A stretch of DNA of 64,000 nucleotides, taken from Cytophagales bacterium UBA2561 (GTDB lineage Bacteria; Bacteroidota; Bacteroidia; Cytophagales; Thermoflexibacteraceae). Of the stretch, positions 8,333-17,344 are shown piece by piece; positions within the stretch are counted from its first letter, which is position 1; each line of letters starts with the position of its first letter. Made by a program: the position numbers and the translations under genes. Under the pieces are notes generated by a model. It had not been told where the DNA came from. It ran no database searches and was given only the letters and a program-made list of their open reading frames with translations. The DNA is taken from NCBI GenBank assembly GCA_002340355.1, contig DDLX01000018.1, forward strand, positions 186,001 to 250,000, given 5' to 3'.

Positions 8333-9511
8333 TTAAACTCGCTCAACAACCATTGCCGAAGCACCACCACCACCATTACAAATAGCGGCTAAACCAGCTT
8401 CTGCGTCATTGTGTTGTAATACATTAAGCAATGTGGTCAAAATTCTTGCGCCAGAAGCACCAAGTGGGTGTCCTAAAGAAACCGCTCCACCAAATACGTT
8501 CACTACAGCAGGATCTAATTCCAACACTTTAGAGAATGCCATAGTTACAACCGAAAATGCTTCGTTTACTTCGAAGAAGTTAATATCGCTTTTGGTCATA
8601 CCTGCCAATTCGAGAGCTTTAGGAGCTGCCAATGTTGGCGCAGTCGTAAACCATTTAGGTTCTTGTGCTGCATCAGCAAATGAACGGATTTTAGCGATGG
8701 GTTTCAATCCTAATTCTTTCACTTTTTCAGCACTTGCCAAAATCAAAGCTGCTCCACCATCATTAATCGTTGAGGCATTAGCTGCAGTTACTGTCCCCCC
8801 TTTCGTAAATACGGCACGTAAATTTGGGATTTTATCAAATCGAACGTTCTTGAACTCTTCATCCTCATCTACAAGTATAGGATCTTTTTTGCGCTGAGGC
8901 ACAGAAACGGGAACAATCTCATTTTTGAATAATCCTGCTTTGGTCGTATTAGCAGTACGAGTATAAGATTCGATTGCATACGCATCTTGTTCTTCTCGCG
9001 TAATTTCGTATTTCTCAGCCGTAGCATCCGCACAAACACCCATTGCACACTGATCATAGACATCTGTCAAACCATCAAGTACTAAACCATCTAATAATTG
9101 TCCATGTCCATAACGATGCCCATAACGTCCTTTAGGCATATAATAAGGAATGTTAGTCATACTTTCAAAACCACCTGCTACAACAATATCCGCACTTCCA
9201 CACATGATAGATTGTGCGCCAAACATCACTGACTTCATACCTGAAGAACACACTTTATTGATAGTTGTTGCTGGGATAGAGTCAGGAAGTCCTGCAAAAA
9301 TAGCTGCTTGACGTGCAGGAGCCTGTCCTAAACCCGCCGAAACTACATTGCCTAAAAATACTTCATCTACTTGGTCAGGCGCAATGCCTGCTTTTTCAAC
9401 TGCACCTTTGACGGCTGCCGCTCCTAGTTGGGTTGCGGAAAGTCCTTTGAACATACCGCCAAAACTTCCAATAGGTGTACGAATAGCCGAAACGATAAAG
9501 ACTTCTTTCAT
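8333..9511 (-). CDS. Acetyl-CoA C-acetyltransferase (thiolase)
   Basis: Condenses two acetyl-CoA, or cleaves acetoacetyl-CoA, in fatty-acid and ketone-body metabolism. The 392 residues are the size of biosynthetic thiolases. The nucleophilic Cys is C88 in NKVCSSGMKS; His348 lies in GHPLGASGAR and the acid/base Cys is C378 in CNGGGGAS. The pantetheine loop and the NVFGGAVSLGHP segment are intact. Degradative (FadA) and biosynthetic (AtoB/PhaA) roles cannot be told apart from sequence alone, so I leave the symbol blank; no FadB homologue is adjacent. A long-chain acyl-CoA synthetase is encoded 4.5 kb away, but not in the same operon. Confidence 0.95.
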   Translation of the reverse strand: MKEVFIVSAIRTPIGSFGGMFKGLSATQLGAAAVKGAVEKAGIAPDQVDEVFLGNVVSAGLGQAPARQAAIFAGLPDSIPATTINKVCSSGMKSVMFGAQSIMCGSADIVVAGGFESMTNIPYYMPKGRYGHRYGHGQLLDGLVLDGLTDVYDQCAMGVCADATAEKYEITREEQDAYAIESYTRTANTTKAGLFKNEIVPVSVPQRKKDPILVDEDEEFKNVRFDKIPNLRAVFTKGGTVTAANASTINDGGAALILASAEKVKELGLKPIAKIRSFADAAQEPKWFTTAPTLAAPKALELAGMTKSDINFFEVNEAFSVVTMAFSKVLELDPAVVNVFGGAVSLGHPLGASGARILTTLLNVLQHNDAEAGLAAICNGGGGASAMVVERV

Positions 9512-9727
9512 GGTAGTTAGTGATTATACAAAATTATAGATTCTATTTACTTGCCTTCCAAAGTTAATAAAAAAATTGGATTTTCTATTTTTTTCTACAT
9601 TTCTTCGTATCGTTTTCTTTTTTCTAAAAATATTGGCATCTATAATACTTATTTTTAAGTCAAATAATTATAATTATTTGATTTATAATAATTTACAATA
9701 AAAAACTAATACATAAAATTATAAAAT

Positions 9728-10195
9728 ATGAAAACAATCAAATTAATCCTTCCTATCTTTTTTTCCTTTTTATTATTTGTCGGTGCAGTCTTAGCATTAG
9801 GAATTATTATTACGAATTTAATTAATGACCAACTTTATCGTAATACTCAAAGTATAGGTGTTATTGTTGAACTAGATACCACTCGCAATTCTAATAGTGG
9901 AAATACTAAATTTGGAGCTAAAGTTAATTACTTGGAGAAATATCACATTTGGCAACAGGTCGATTCTTCTGGGCTAGATTCCATGATCCAAAATCCATTT
10001 CATTTAGGCGATACAATTCTGATTAATTACAATCCTGAAAAACCAGAAGAGGCGCATATTCGAAGTGAAAAATACTATGAACACGTACTATTTAAATTAC
10101 TGATATTTGGCTGTTTCCCTGTGATTTTCTTCTTTGGACTTCGGCGAGCGATCTTGAAGAGAAATCAACAAGCAGCTTCTGAATCAAAAAGATAA
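9728..10195 (+). CDS. DUF3592-like membrane protein
   Basis: 155 residues: an N-terminal membrane helix (about 6-28), an extracytoplasmic beta domain, a second helix near 118-138, and a basic tail (RRAILKRNQQ). The middle part has the pattern seen in DUF3592 proteins: a strand GVIVELDTTR, a KVNY strand, then GDTILINYNPEKPEEAHI, where a flow of the kind V-G-D-x-V-x-V-x-Y-x-P-x-x-P-x-x-A is typical. Molecular function of the family is unknown. It stands alone on the plus strand, 70 bp before porQ, which it could precede in a transcript. Confidence 0.65.
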   Translation: MKTIKLILPIFFSFLLFVGAVLALGIIITNLINDQLYRNTQSIGVIVELDTTRNSNSGNTKFGAKVNYLEKYHIWQQVDSSGLDSMIQNPFHLGDTILINYNPEKPEEAHIRSEKYYEHVLFKLLIFGCFPVIFFFGLRRAILKRNQQAASESKR

Positions 10196-10264
10196 ACCTC
10201 TGGAATCTTTTAAAAATATTCCGCAATATCTTATCTTTATAACCGAATAAAATGAAATTTTAAG

Positions 10265-11359
10265 ATGAATTTTAACATAAGTCGTTTTCCTTTTTCTGTA
10301 TCTACCAAAGTACAATTGTTCTTTTTATGGATTTTCTTTTTGTTCCAAAATTGGGCAGTAGCACAAATTGGTGGGCAAGATTCTTTTGCCTTTTTGAACG
10401 TTCCATCCGATGCCCGATTAACAGCACTTGGTGGTATTAATATTAGTGCTGAGCCTTCAGATGTCAATTCTATTTTTTCCAATCCTGCCTTAGTCGATTC
10501 GAGTGCCGAACGCCGTTTATCATTCAATTTTACGCCTTTTTATGCAGGAATTTCTAACACCAATTTAGCTTTTTTGTATGGTAAAAAATGGGGTGGAAAT
10601 TTGGGTTTTGGAGTCCAATATTTGAGTTATGGTAAATTTGACGGCTATGATATTTCCGCTAACTCGACAGGTGAGTTTTCCGCTTCAGATTTTGCTTTAA
10701 TGGGATCATATTCCTACGAATTTAAACCCTTTCGGGCGGGAGTAAATCTAAAAATTGTGGGTTCAAGTTTAGGAGATTACTCAGCAGGTGGTATATTTTT
10801 TGATTTTGGTGGTGCATTTATCCATCCTAAAAAAGAACTTCGTATAGGGTTGGTTATCAAAAACTTAGGTTTTGCTTTTACAAATTATACACCCAATAGT
10901 GAATTTTCGATGCCTTTGGACGTACAGGCTGGCTTTACCTACAAATTTGATAAAATGCCTTTACGATTGTCAGTTACAGCACATCAGATCCAAGGAGGAG
11001 ATATTAGTTTTGACAATCCCAATCGACAAGGTACTTTGGATGCTTTTGGCAATGAAATAAAAGAAGAAATTAGCAAAGCCGACCGATTTTCACGTCATTT
11101 TGTCTTAGCAGGTGAATTAATTTTTCATCCTCGTTTCAATTTGCGATTTGGCTATAACTTTTTGACTCGAAAAGAACTTGTTTTGACTGACCGCCCTGCT
11201 TTGGTGGGATTTTCGTTTGGGGGGATGCTAAAAGTGAAAAATACCGAAATTGCGATTGCTCGTTCGATTCGAAATATTGCGGGTGGTTATACGTGTTTTT
11301 CGGTTATTTTGGACACTCGAAAAGTCTTGAAAAAACGGAAGAAAACGGTGATTGAGTAA
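10265..11359 (+). CDS. porQ: Type IX secretion system protein PorQ
   Basis: Outer-membrane beta-barrel of the FadL-like/UPF0164 group. In the T9SS, PorQ works with PorZ, PorU and PorV in the attachment complex that processes secreted cargo. After a signal peptide ending in NWAVAQ comes the typical start GGQDSFAFLNVPSDARLTAL, then repeated amphipathic strands (NLGFGVQYLSYGKFDGYD, FRAGVNLKIVGSSLGDYSAGG) and a basic end (RKVLKKRKKTVIE). The 364 residues are full length for the family. Its last 106 codons are present again at 13279-13597. A terminator follows at 11367. Other T9SS genes lie 26 kb away. Confidence 0.85.
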   Translation: MNFNISRFPFSVSTKVQLFFLWIFFLFQNWAVAQIGGQDSFAFLNVPSDARLTALGGINISAEPSDVNSIFSNPALVDSSAERRLSFNFTPFYAGISNTNLAFLYGKKWGGNLGFGVQYLSYGKFDGYDISANSTGEFSASDFALMGSYSYEFKPFRAGVNLKIVGSSLGDYSAGGIFFDFGGAFIHPKKELRIGLVIKNLGFAFTNYTPNSEFSMPLDVQAGFTYKFDKMPLRLSVTAHQIQGGDISFDNPNRQGTLDAFGNEIKEEISKADRFSRHFVLAGELIFHPRFNLRFGYNFLTRKELVLTDRPALVGFSFGGMLKVKNTEIAIARSIRNIAGGYTCFSVILDTRKVLKKRKKTVIE

Positions 11360-11366
11360 AAATAAA

Positions 11367-11394
11367 GTGCAAGTAGCCACAAATCTACTTGCAC
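11367..11394. terminator. Bidirectional terminator between porQ and the lipoprotein gene
   Basis: Perfect 10-bp stem GTGCAAGTAG / CTACTTGCAC between convergent genes. No long T run follows, so strength is uncertain. Confidence 0.6.
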
Positions 11395-11408
11395 CAGATA
11401 GACAAGAC

Positions 11409-12968
11409 TTATTCGATAGTTATTCCTAACAAGTCTTCAATCCGTTGAATTTCGTTTTCAGGAATGTTATTTCCATCTTTGATTTTTAATGTTCTAAGGT
11501 TTGTCAATTCTTCTAATCCTTCCAAACTTGTAAGCTGATTATCTTTTGCATTTATGGATATTAAAGATTTTAAATTACTTAATGGTTTTAAAGAAGTAAC
11601 CTTGTTGCCTGCAAATCCAAAAATTGCAAGATTAGTGATTTTTTCAAATCCCTCTAAATCGGTTAATCCAGCATTCAAAAATGCTAATTCGGAAAGGTAT
11701 TCTAATTTTTCTAATCCACTTAAATCAGATACAGATGGCGCATTAAATACAATGGAATTTGCCTGTAACAAGCGTAATAAATCTGAGTCACTAGGAGTAT
11801 CTTCCACAGCACCTTTAAAGAAGTATGAAGCATTAAACTCTTTTTTCCATTCGATACTTAAACCATTCCACCACTCAGTACGTTTTGTTGCACTTGTTAA
11901 ATACTCATTTTCAGGCTTTGTTGTTATTTCAATGACTTCACTATATCCGTACCCCCAATCATTTTGTCCAAAAGCCCTGATATAATATTTTGTGTTTGGC
12001 TTAAAATTTCTCAAATAAAAATCAAACACCTGATTTTCGCCTGTGCCTCGCATAAATAATTCTCCAGATTCATATTTCTCATCTGCTATGGTTGGCTCAG
12101 GGTTGGTTTCAGACCAACAAAATCCAGCACTTTGTAACGATTGTCCAATCGGATTGCTTCCAAAATTAGCCAAAATTCCTTCTAAATACATATCGTCATT
12201 TGTAACATACAAGAGACTAATACTTGATAATTTAGGAGCTTCATAGGCACGAGTTCGTTCTACCACTACATCACTATAATAGATACCTGTTTCATTTTCA
12301 GCAAAAGCCCGAAAGTAGTATTCTGTACCACTTTCTAATTTTTCTGTTTCTTCTGTGTCAATCTCAAAAAAAGAAGATGCTTCAATGGTATTAGTTCTGA
12401 TTTCTTTTCTATCTCTTATGGTTGGCTCAGGGTTTGTTTTTGACCAACAAATGCCATAATTTATGATAGGCGATGAACCGATAGATAAAACATCACAGCT
12501 AAATAACACATAATCATACCCTACTTGACTTACTTGAGGCGCACTAATTACAGGTAATCCACTTAGCGTACTAAATGTTTTCGCTTCTGAGTAATAGGTT
12601 TCTGTTCCTTCTGTCAAGTATGCTCTCAAGTGATATGTTTTTCCACTTTCTAAATTAGAAACTTGTACTTGACCTTGGGTAGAAGAAGTTACATTTCCTT
12701 TCTCCTGAGAGGCATCCTGAATCGTAGGCGTAGTATTATTTTCTGACCAACATACGCCCCAAACCGCATTTTCTTGGTTAGATTTACTAACACTTACATT
12801 GACCAAAGCCCCAGTGTATGTAATATTATCAATACTATTTAAAGAGATTGAAGAGGATGAGGATGAGGTTTCTGGTGTTGATGTGGGTGTTGGTTCATCA
12901 TCATCATTTTGACAGCTTGCTACTAACAAAACTAAAGCGAACAAGCATTGTTGAAAAAATTTTTTCAT
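11409..12968 (-). CDS. Lipoprotein with FN3-like repeats and leucine-rich repeats
   Basis: Surface or periplasmic lipoprotein, 519 residues. The signal peptide ends in the lipobox LVASC (Cys at about 19), followed by an acidic, Thr/Ser-rich linker. Residues about 40-350 hold three related repeats of about 100 residues, each with a WGVCWSENNTTPTI / GICWSKTNPEPTIRD / GFCWSETNPEPTIADE motif and a YHLRAY / YYFRAF / YYIRAF strand; this is the FN3-like layout common in Bacteroidota lipoproteins. A spacer with EWWNGLSIEWKK precedes four leucine-rich repeats (for example LEGLEELTNLRTLKI). The gene sits inside a porQ 3'-end duplication and is probably a later arrival. Ligand unknown. Confidence 0.85.
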   Translation of the reverse strand: MKKFFQQCLFALVLLVASCQNDDDEPTPTSTPETSSSSSSISLNSIDNITYTGALVNVSVSKSNQENAVWGVCWSENNTTPTIQDASQEKGNVTSSTQGQVQVSNLESGKTYHLRAYLTEGTETYYSEAKTFSTLSGLPVISAPQVSQVGYDYVLFSCDVLSIGSSPIINYGICWSKTNPEPTIRDRKEIRTNTIEASSFFEIDTEETEKLESGTEYYFRAFAENETGIYYSDVVVERTRAYEAPKLSSISLLYVTNDDMYLEGILANFGSNPIGQSLQSAGFCWSETNPEPTIADEKYESGELFMRGTGENQVFDFYLRNFKPNTKYYIRAFGQNDWGYGYSEVIEITTKPENEYLTSATKRTEWWNGLSIEWKKEFNASYFFKGAVEDTPSDSDLLRLLQANSIVFNAPSVSDLSGLEKLEYLSELAFLNAGLTDLEGFEKITNLAIFGFAGNKVTSLKPLSNLKSLISINAKDNQLTSLEGLEELTNLRTLKIKDGNNIPENEIQRIEDLLGITIE

Positions 12969-12994
12969 TTTATTTTAAGTGTTTATATTTAAGA

Positions 12995-13002
12995 CAAAGT
13001 TA
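12995..13002 (-). promoter_or_regulatory. Candidate -7 box for the LRR lipoprotein gene
   Basis: Read on the minus strand, TAACTTTG matches TAnnTTTG 27 bp before the ATG at 12968. No convincing -33 TTG is seen. Confidence 0.3.
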
Positions 13003-13086
13003 TATTAAAATGTGTAATTTTTTTATAAAAATAAATGTATTTTTTTGTACTATACCTTACTAAAGCTTTATTAATTTGTAAATAAT

Positions 13087-13160
13087 TGATTATCATTTGA
13101 ATAAAATCAAATTTAATTTTTCCGTAGCGATAGGTTTGCAAATCCACCGCTATGGGAAAT
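13087..13160 (+). repeat. Intergenic hairpin repeat, copy B
   Basis: Begins TGATTATCATTTGAAT, continues AAAATCAAATTTAATTTTT, then a hairpin with arms TTTTCCGTAGCG and CGCTATGGGAAA (paired with G-T wobbles) around the loop AGGTTTGCAAATCC. The loop and arms match copies A and C; the first 35 bp recur at 13636-13671. Confidence 0.55.
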
Positions 13161-13278
13161 GGCTTTTTCACCTAATAAACAAAGGCTTTCAAATAATTTT
13201 ATTATTAATGTATTTTTATAAATCATTTTTAGTAGGCTATACTAGTTTTTTTGATATGCTAAATCTCCATTTTTTAGA

Positions 13279-13597
13279 TGCTTTTGGCAATGAAATCAAA
13301 GAAGAAATAAGCAAAGCCGACCGATTTTCACGTCATTTTGTCTTAGCAGGTGAATTAATTTTTCATCCTCGTTTCAATTTACGATTTGGCTATAACTTTT
13401 TGACCCGAAAAGAACTTGTTTTGACTGACCACCCTGCTTTGGTGGGATTTTCGTTTGGGGGGATGCTAAAAGTGAAAAATACCGAAATTGCGATTGCTCG
13501 TTCGATTCGAAATATTGCGGGTGGTTATACGTGTTTTTCGGTTATTTTGGACACTCGAAAAATTTTGAAAAAACGGAAGAAGGTAGTAATTGAATAA
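13279..13597 (+). pseudogene. Displaced 3' fragment of porQ
   Basis: Codons for the last 106 residues of PorQ, repeated 2238 bp downstream of the same positions in the intact gene. By my count the two 319-bp copies differ at 13 positions (about 96 % identity), six of them in the last 16 bp before the stop. Only three residues change (R to H, V to I, T to V). No start region or signal peptide is present; the open frame upstream to 13097 is AT-rich, unrelated DNA. The fragment is probably not a functional gene. See the finding on the porQ duplication for interpretation. Confidence 0.85.
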
Positions 13598-13980
13598 AAG
13601 TTAAAAGTATTCTATATCAACTACTTTAAAAAAGCTGATTATCACTTAACATAAAATCAAATTTAATTTTTACGAACCCATAGCTACGGAGAAAAGGTAA
13701 AAATAATTAAACATTATCACTTTACAGTTAAATCTATAAAATTCTCGAAACCCTTATTAGGTATCTTTTTAACCTCAATTTCTTTTTTTATCCTTTGTAT
13801 GATTGAAAATGTGCTAAAATTTTGTAAATAATTTGGACTTCATGCTCAAAAAATAACGTAAGAAACGCTTCAGAAATATTATTTTTGTAAAATGGCTTTA
13901 ATCGAAGTAATTTATTGAGCCATGAAAACAACCCCAAATCATACAAGGTTAGAATTTTGAAAATGAAAAACAGATACTAA
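13598..13980. other. Intergenic region with a second direct repeat
   Basis: A 383-bp gap. It holds, at 13636-13671, a near copy of the sequence at 13087-13121, followed by a truncated hairpin (ACGAACCCATAGCTACGGAG). The remainder is AT-rich with a possible TATTTTTG -7 box at 13880, about 100 bp before the acyl-CoA synthetase. I see no gene. Confidence 0.5.
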
Positions 13981-15738
13981 ATGGAAATTACACGCACCTT
14001 TGACTTTATCTATTATCAGCACCAAGTTTATCCTAAATCAGATGCCATTAATTATAAAAAAGAAGGCAAATGGGAAAGTTATTCGACCCAACAAATTATT
14101 GATTTTGCGAACTATCTCAGTCTTGGGCTTAAAAAACTCGGTATCCAAAAAGATGACAAAATTGCGATTATTTCGGATAGTCGCCCAGAATGGTGTTTTG
14201 CTGATTTGGCAATTCAACAATTAGGTGCGGTAAGTGTTCCGATTTATCCTACAATTAGTATCAAAGATTATCAATATATTTTCGAAGATGCCGATGTTAA
14301 AATTGCCTTTGTTGGTAATTTTGATATTTATGAAAAAGTGACAGCAGTCGAAAAAGAACATCCATTGCAGGCTGTTTTTTCATTCGATAAACTTAATGGT
14401 GTAAAACATTGGACAGCACTTGAAAAACTTGGACATGGTGGAGATGTTGCTTCCTTGGATGCTGATAAAGCCAATGTTCATACAGACGACTTATTAACTT
14501 TAATTTATACTTCTGGCACTACAGGTGTTCCGAAAGGCGTAATGCTCACGCATTCTAATGTTGTTAGTAATATCAAAGATATTGAACATATTTTGGACGT
14601 TGAAAAAGGTAACGCTCGTATTTTGACATTCTTGCCATTATCTCATATTTATGAACGCACTGCTATCTATACTTTTCAATATAAAGGCTCTTCGATTTTC
14701 TTTGCCGAAAGTATGGACACTTTAGTAGATAATATTAAGGAAGTAAAGCCTCATGCTTTTACGTGCGTACCTCGCCTATTAGAAAAAATTTATGATAAAA
14801 TCCTGACAAAAGGATATGCCATGAAAGGCATTAAACGACAGATTTTTTTCTGGGCATTAAATTTGGGACTACAATACGACCCTAGTAAAAATATGGGTAG
14901 TTGGTATAATTGGCAATTAAGTAAAGCTCGTAAAATTGTTTTCTCGAAATGGCAAGAGGTTCTTGGTGGTGAGGTGCGTATGATTTCGGTAGGTTCGGCA
15001 GCACTACAGCCTCGTTTGGCACGTGTTTTTTGGGCAGCAGGCATTCGAGTTTGTGAAGGTTATGGTTTAACAGAAACTTCTCCCGTAATTTCCTCAAATT
15101 TGCGAAATCCTGAAGGGCTACGAATCGGGACAGTTGGGCGACCACTGAAAAGTGTGCAAGTGAAAATTGCAGAGGATGGGGAAATTCTCTGTAAAGGACC
15201 TAATATTATGAAGGGCTATTATAAACAACCTGAAAAAACGGCAGAAGTTCTCAAGGATGGTTGGTTTCATACGGGAGATATTGGAGAGTTGAAAGATGGA
15301 TTCTTACGAATCACCGACCGCAAAAAAGAAATGTTCAAAACTTCGGGGGGGAAATACATTGCACCACAAGTGATGGAAAATAAATTCAAAGAATCCTTAT
15401 TAATTGAGCAAATTATGGTGTTGGGTGAAGGACGGAAATTTGCTTCAGCATTAATTATCCCTTCCTTCGAACATCTTCAAGATTGGGCAAAAATTCATAA
15501 TATTCCTTATCAATCAGATGCTCAGCTCATTCGAGATAATCGTGTCCTTCAAAAATTTGAGCAAGAAGTAGAAAAATACAATGAAGGCTTCGGACATTGG
15601 GAAACTATCAAAAAATTTCGGTTATTGCCCCAACTTTGGAGTGTAGAAGCCAATGAACTGACACCAACTATGAAACTAAAACGTAGGAATATCCTTAGAA
15701 AATACGAAGCAGAAGTAGAGTCTATCTACCAGTTTTAA
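13981..15738 (+). CDS. Long-chain fatty acid-CoA ligase (AMP-binding)
   Basis: Activates fatty acids with ATP to acyl-AMP and then acyl-CoA, on the cytoplasmic side of the membrane. The 585-residue protein has all ANL-superfamily motifs: the P-loop YTSGTTGVPKGVMLTH near residue 176, the YGLTETSP motif near 360, GWFHTGDIGEL with the ribose-binding Asp near 430, and ITDRKKEMFKTSGGKYIAPQ containing the hinge. The C-terminal catalytic Lys probably lies in ELTPTMKLKRRNI. The length and the YGLTETSP context place it with the FadD/FadD15-like class common in Bacteroidota. It is monocistronic, with a terminator at 15804. Confidence 0.93.
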   Translation: MEITRTFDFIYYQHQVYPKSDAINYKKEGKWESYSTQQIIDFANYLSLGLKKLGIQKDDKIAIISDSRPEWCFADLAIQQLGAVSVPIYPTISIKDYQYIFEDADVKIAFVGNFDIYEKVTAVEKEHPLQAVFSFDKLNGVKHWTALEKLGHGGDVASLDADKANVHTDDLLTLIYTSGTTGVPKGVMLTHSNVVSNIKDIEHILDVEKGNARILTFLPLSHIYERTAIYTFQYKGSSIFFAESMDTLVDNIKEVKPHAFTCVPRLLEKIYDKILTKGYAMKGIKRQIFFWALNLGLQYDPSKNMGSWYNWQLSKARKIVFSKWQEVLGGEVRMISVGSAALQPRLARVFWAAGIRVCEGYGLTETSPVISSNLRNPEGLRIGTVGRPLKSVQVKIAEDGEILCKGPNIMKGYYKQPEKTAEVLKDGWFHTGDIGELKDGFLRITDRKKEMFKTSGGKYIAPQVMENKFKESLLIEQIMVLGEGRKFASALIIPSFEHLQDWAKIHNIPYQSDAQLIRDNRVLQKFEQEVEKYNEGFGHWETIKKFRLLPQLWSVEANELTPTMKLKRRNILRKYEAEVESIYQF

Positions 15739-15803
15739 CTCCATTTATCCAAAACTAAAAAAAGCTTTTTTTCCTTACTCCTAAACACACATAACACGTT
15801 GCG

Positions 15804-15841
15804 AATCGTTGGTTCTTTTCTAAGAATCAGCGATTTTTTTA
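15804..15841 (+). terminator. Rho-independent terminator
   Basis: Imperfect 14-bp stem AATCGTTGGTTCTT / AAGAATCAGCGATT followed by seven T, downstream of the acyl-CoA ligase and facing the end of the small minus-strand gene. Confidence 0.75.
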
Positions 15842-15853
15842 TTCAAAATTATT

Positions 15854-16045
15854 TTAAACTTTTACAATATCGAATTTTATAGTGTGTTCACAATTTTCAC
15901 AGCAAACAGTACTACCATTATCTACTTCTTTATCTTTTACATCAATCTCAAAATCACAAACAGGACAATTTATATAATCCACAAAATTTAGTTTAATAGG
16001 AGCATTAGATATTGTAGCAACCTCCAGTATTGAAAAATCTACCAT
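15854..16045 (-). CDS. Small zinc-ribbon-like protein
   Basis: 63 residues starting MVDFSILEVATIS. Two Cys pairs, CPVC (about 29-32) and CCENC (about 48-52), are spaced like a treble-clef zinc ribbon; the C-terminus is a short beta strand (TIKFDIVKV). Proteins of this shape resemble elongation-factor-like or CPXCG-type ribbons that bind nucleic acid or partner proteins, but I cannot place it in a family. It stands alone between a terminator and a 235-bp gap in which the only other open frame is a 27-codon one at 16103-16186. Confidence 0.6.
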   Translation of the reverse strand: MVDFSILEVATISNAPIKLNFVDYINCPVCDFEIDVKDKEVDNGSTVCCENCEHTIKFDIVKV

Positions 16046-16280
16046 ACTTTTTTGGGTTAATTAAGTAATATTTAAAATCGAATGATATTCTCTTTTCAAC
16101 AGATGCGGGGGACTTTATTAGACCAATATCGTACCCATTTAGATTTGTCATTAAACAGACTTAAAAGCAAACAAAACAAGTTATGAAAGAAAAATAGTTA
16201 GATTTTTTGAAAAAACAATATTTTTAGTTTTTTTTAATTTATTATTGTGATTATTAAATAATCTAAAACCTTATTTTATT

Positions 16281-17255
16281 ATGGAAATTTCCAGAAAAAA
16301 TCTAATCTTAACCGTATTATCTTTCTATCTTGTTTTATCATCATGCCAGAAAGAAGAACTTCAAGAAAACCAGTATGATTTGCTATTAGCGGAGCAGAAT
16401 TGTGCTGATTTATCTTGTTTGTTAAGTCAAGTTACGGAACATGAGTATTCAGAAGCCTATGACGGAATGATTTTTCATGCAGGTTACGCCTTACAAGAAT
16501 TGGCAAATCAGCATAATGAACTCAAATACAGCCTACTGAATAGTTACAATGTTTCTTTAGCTTCTTTACTTAAAAAGCATCCTGCCATCAAAACAGAATT
16601 TAATGAGCGGGTGAAACATTCATTAATTCGCCATGATGTGTATGAAAGCCTGTACAAACTTTTACCTGAAGATGCCTTAGAAGAAGGTAATTTTGATTTT
16701 GTCGCCTATTTCGACGAAATTCTTTTGAAAGAGCAAGAAGAACAGTTAGTTTTATATAGCTTGCCTCATATTAATCGCAGAAAAAAGTCGGCAAATGTAG
16801 CTATTGGCTTTGATATCACTGTACCTCACAACAAAGGCTTGGTTTTTTCTAACCATTCTCCTCTAATTTTGACTGAGAATCAAGCTATAAGTATGACAAC
16901 ACCTATTATATTTTTAGGAATTAATCAGGGAGTATCACATTCTGTAGCTAGAATAGAAGAAGAGTGTAGTACAGAAAAACTACCCAAGTGGCATCATCAT
17001 GCCCGAGTTGAGTGGCAAGCCTGTACATCAAATTGCGATGTGCGTTATGAGTGGTGGACTAAATACAACTGGCATAGTGGCTGGAAATTCAAACAAAGAG
17101 GAACACTAACTAAAGCAGGGGATTACTCAGAATTTTATTATCGATCCTACCGAATCAAGCTCAAAGTTTGTGATGCCGATGGTTTTGAGAATTTCGCTGT
17201 ATTTCAAAAACATTGGTCAGGTGATGCTTGGCGTCCTTTTCCGTTCAGTATTTAA
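16281..17255 (+). CDS. Lipoprotein of unknown function, Trp/Cys-rich C-terminus
   Basis: 324 residues with a lipoprotein signal (lipobox VLSSC, Cys at about 22). The N-terminal half is helical and acidic; the C-terminal 90 residues are rich in Trp and contain CTSNCD and a later single Cys, suggesting a small disulfide-held beta domain (strands VEWQACTSNC and YRIKLKVCDADG). No family recognised. The following gene at 17345 encodes a likely outer-membrane barrel 90 bp downstream, so the two probably form a pair. Confidence 0.65.
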   Translation: MEISRKNLILTVLSFYLVLSSCQKEELQENQYDLLLAEQNCADLSCLLSQVTEHEYSEAYDGMIFHAGYALQELANQHNELKYSLLNSYNVSLASLLKKHPAIKTEFNERVKHSLIRHDVYESLYKLLPEDALEEGNFDFVAYFDEILLKEQEEQLVLYSLPHINRRKKSANVAIGFDITVPHNKGLVFSNHSPLILTENQAISMTTPIIFLGINQGVSHSVARIEEECSTEKLPKWHHHARVEWQACTSNCDVRYEWWTKYNWHSGWKFKQRGTLTKAGDYSEFYYRSYRIKLKVCDADGFENFAVFQKHWSGDAWRPFPFSI

Positions 17256-17344
17256 GATTTCCTGATTCAGAAACAATGACAAAACATACCACTCTTGTCA
17301 TTGTTTTTATGATTAATTTCATAATCTCTAAAACCATACCTTTC

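Noticed and set aside
8409..8897. Long plus-strand frame over the thiolase gene
   Set aside because: It is the complement of a clear thiolase reading frame, with no recognisable domain of its own.
13097..13278. Upstream extension of the displaced porQ fragment as an N-terminus of a separate gene
   Set aside because: The codons come from the hairpin repeat and AT-rich DNA; no signal peptide fits a PorQ-like protein.
16103..16186. A 27-codon frame starting MRGTLLDQYRTHLDL
   Set aside because: Too short, without a terminator or start signal, and of no known family; possibly a gene remnant.
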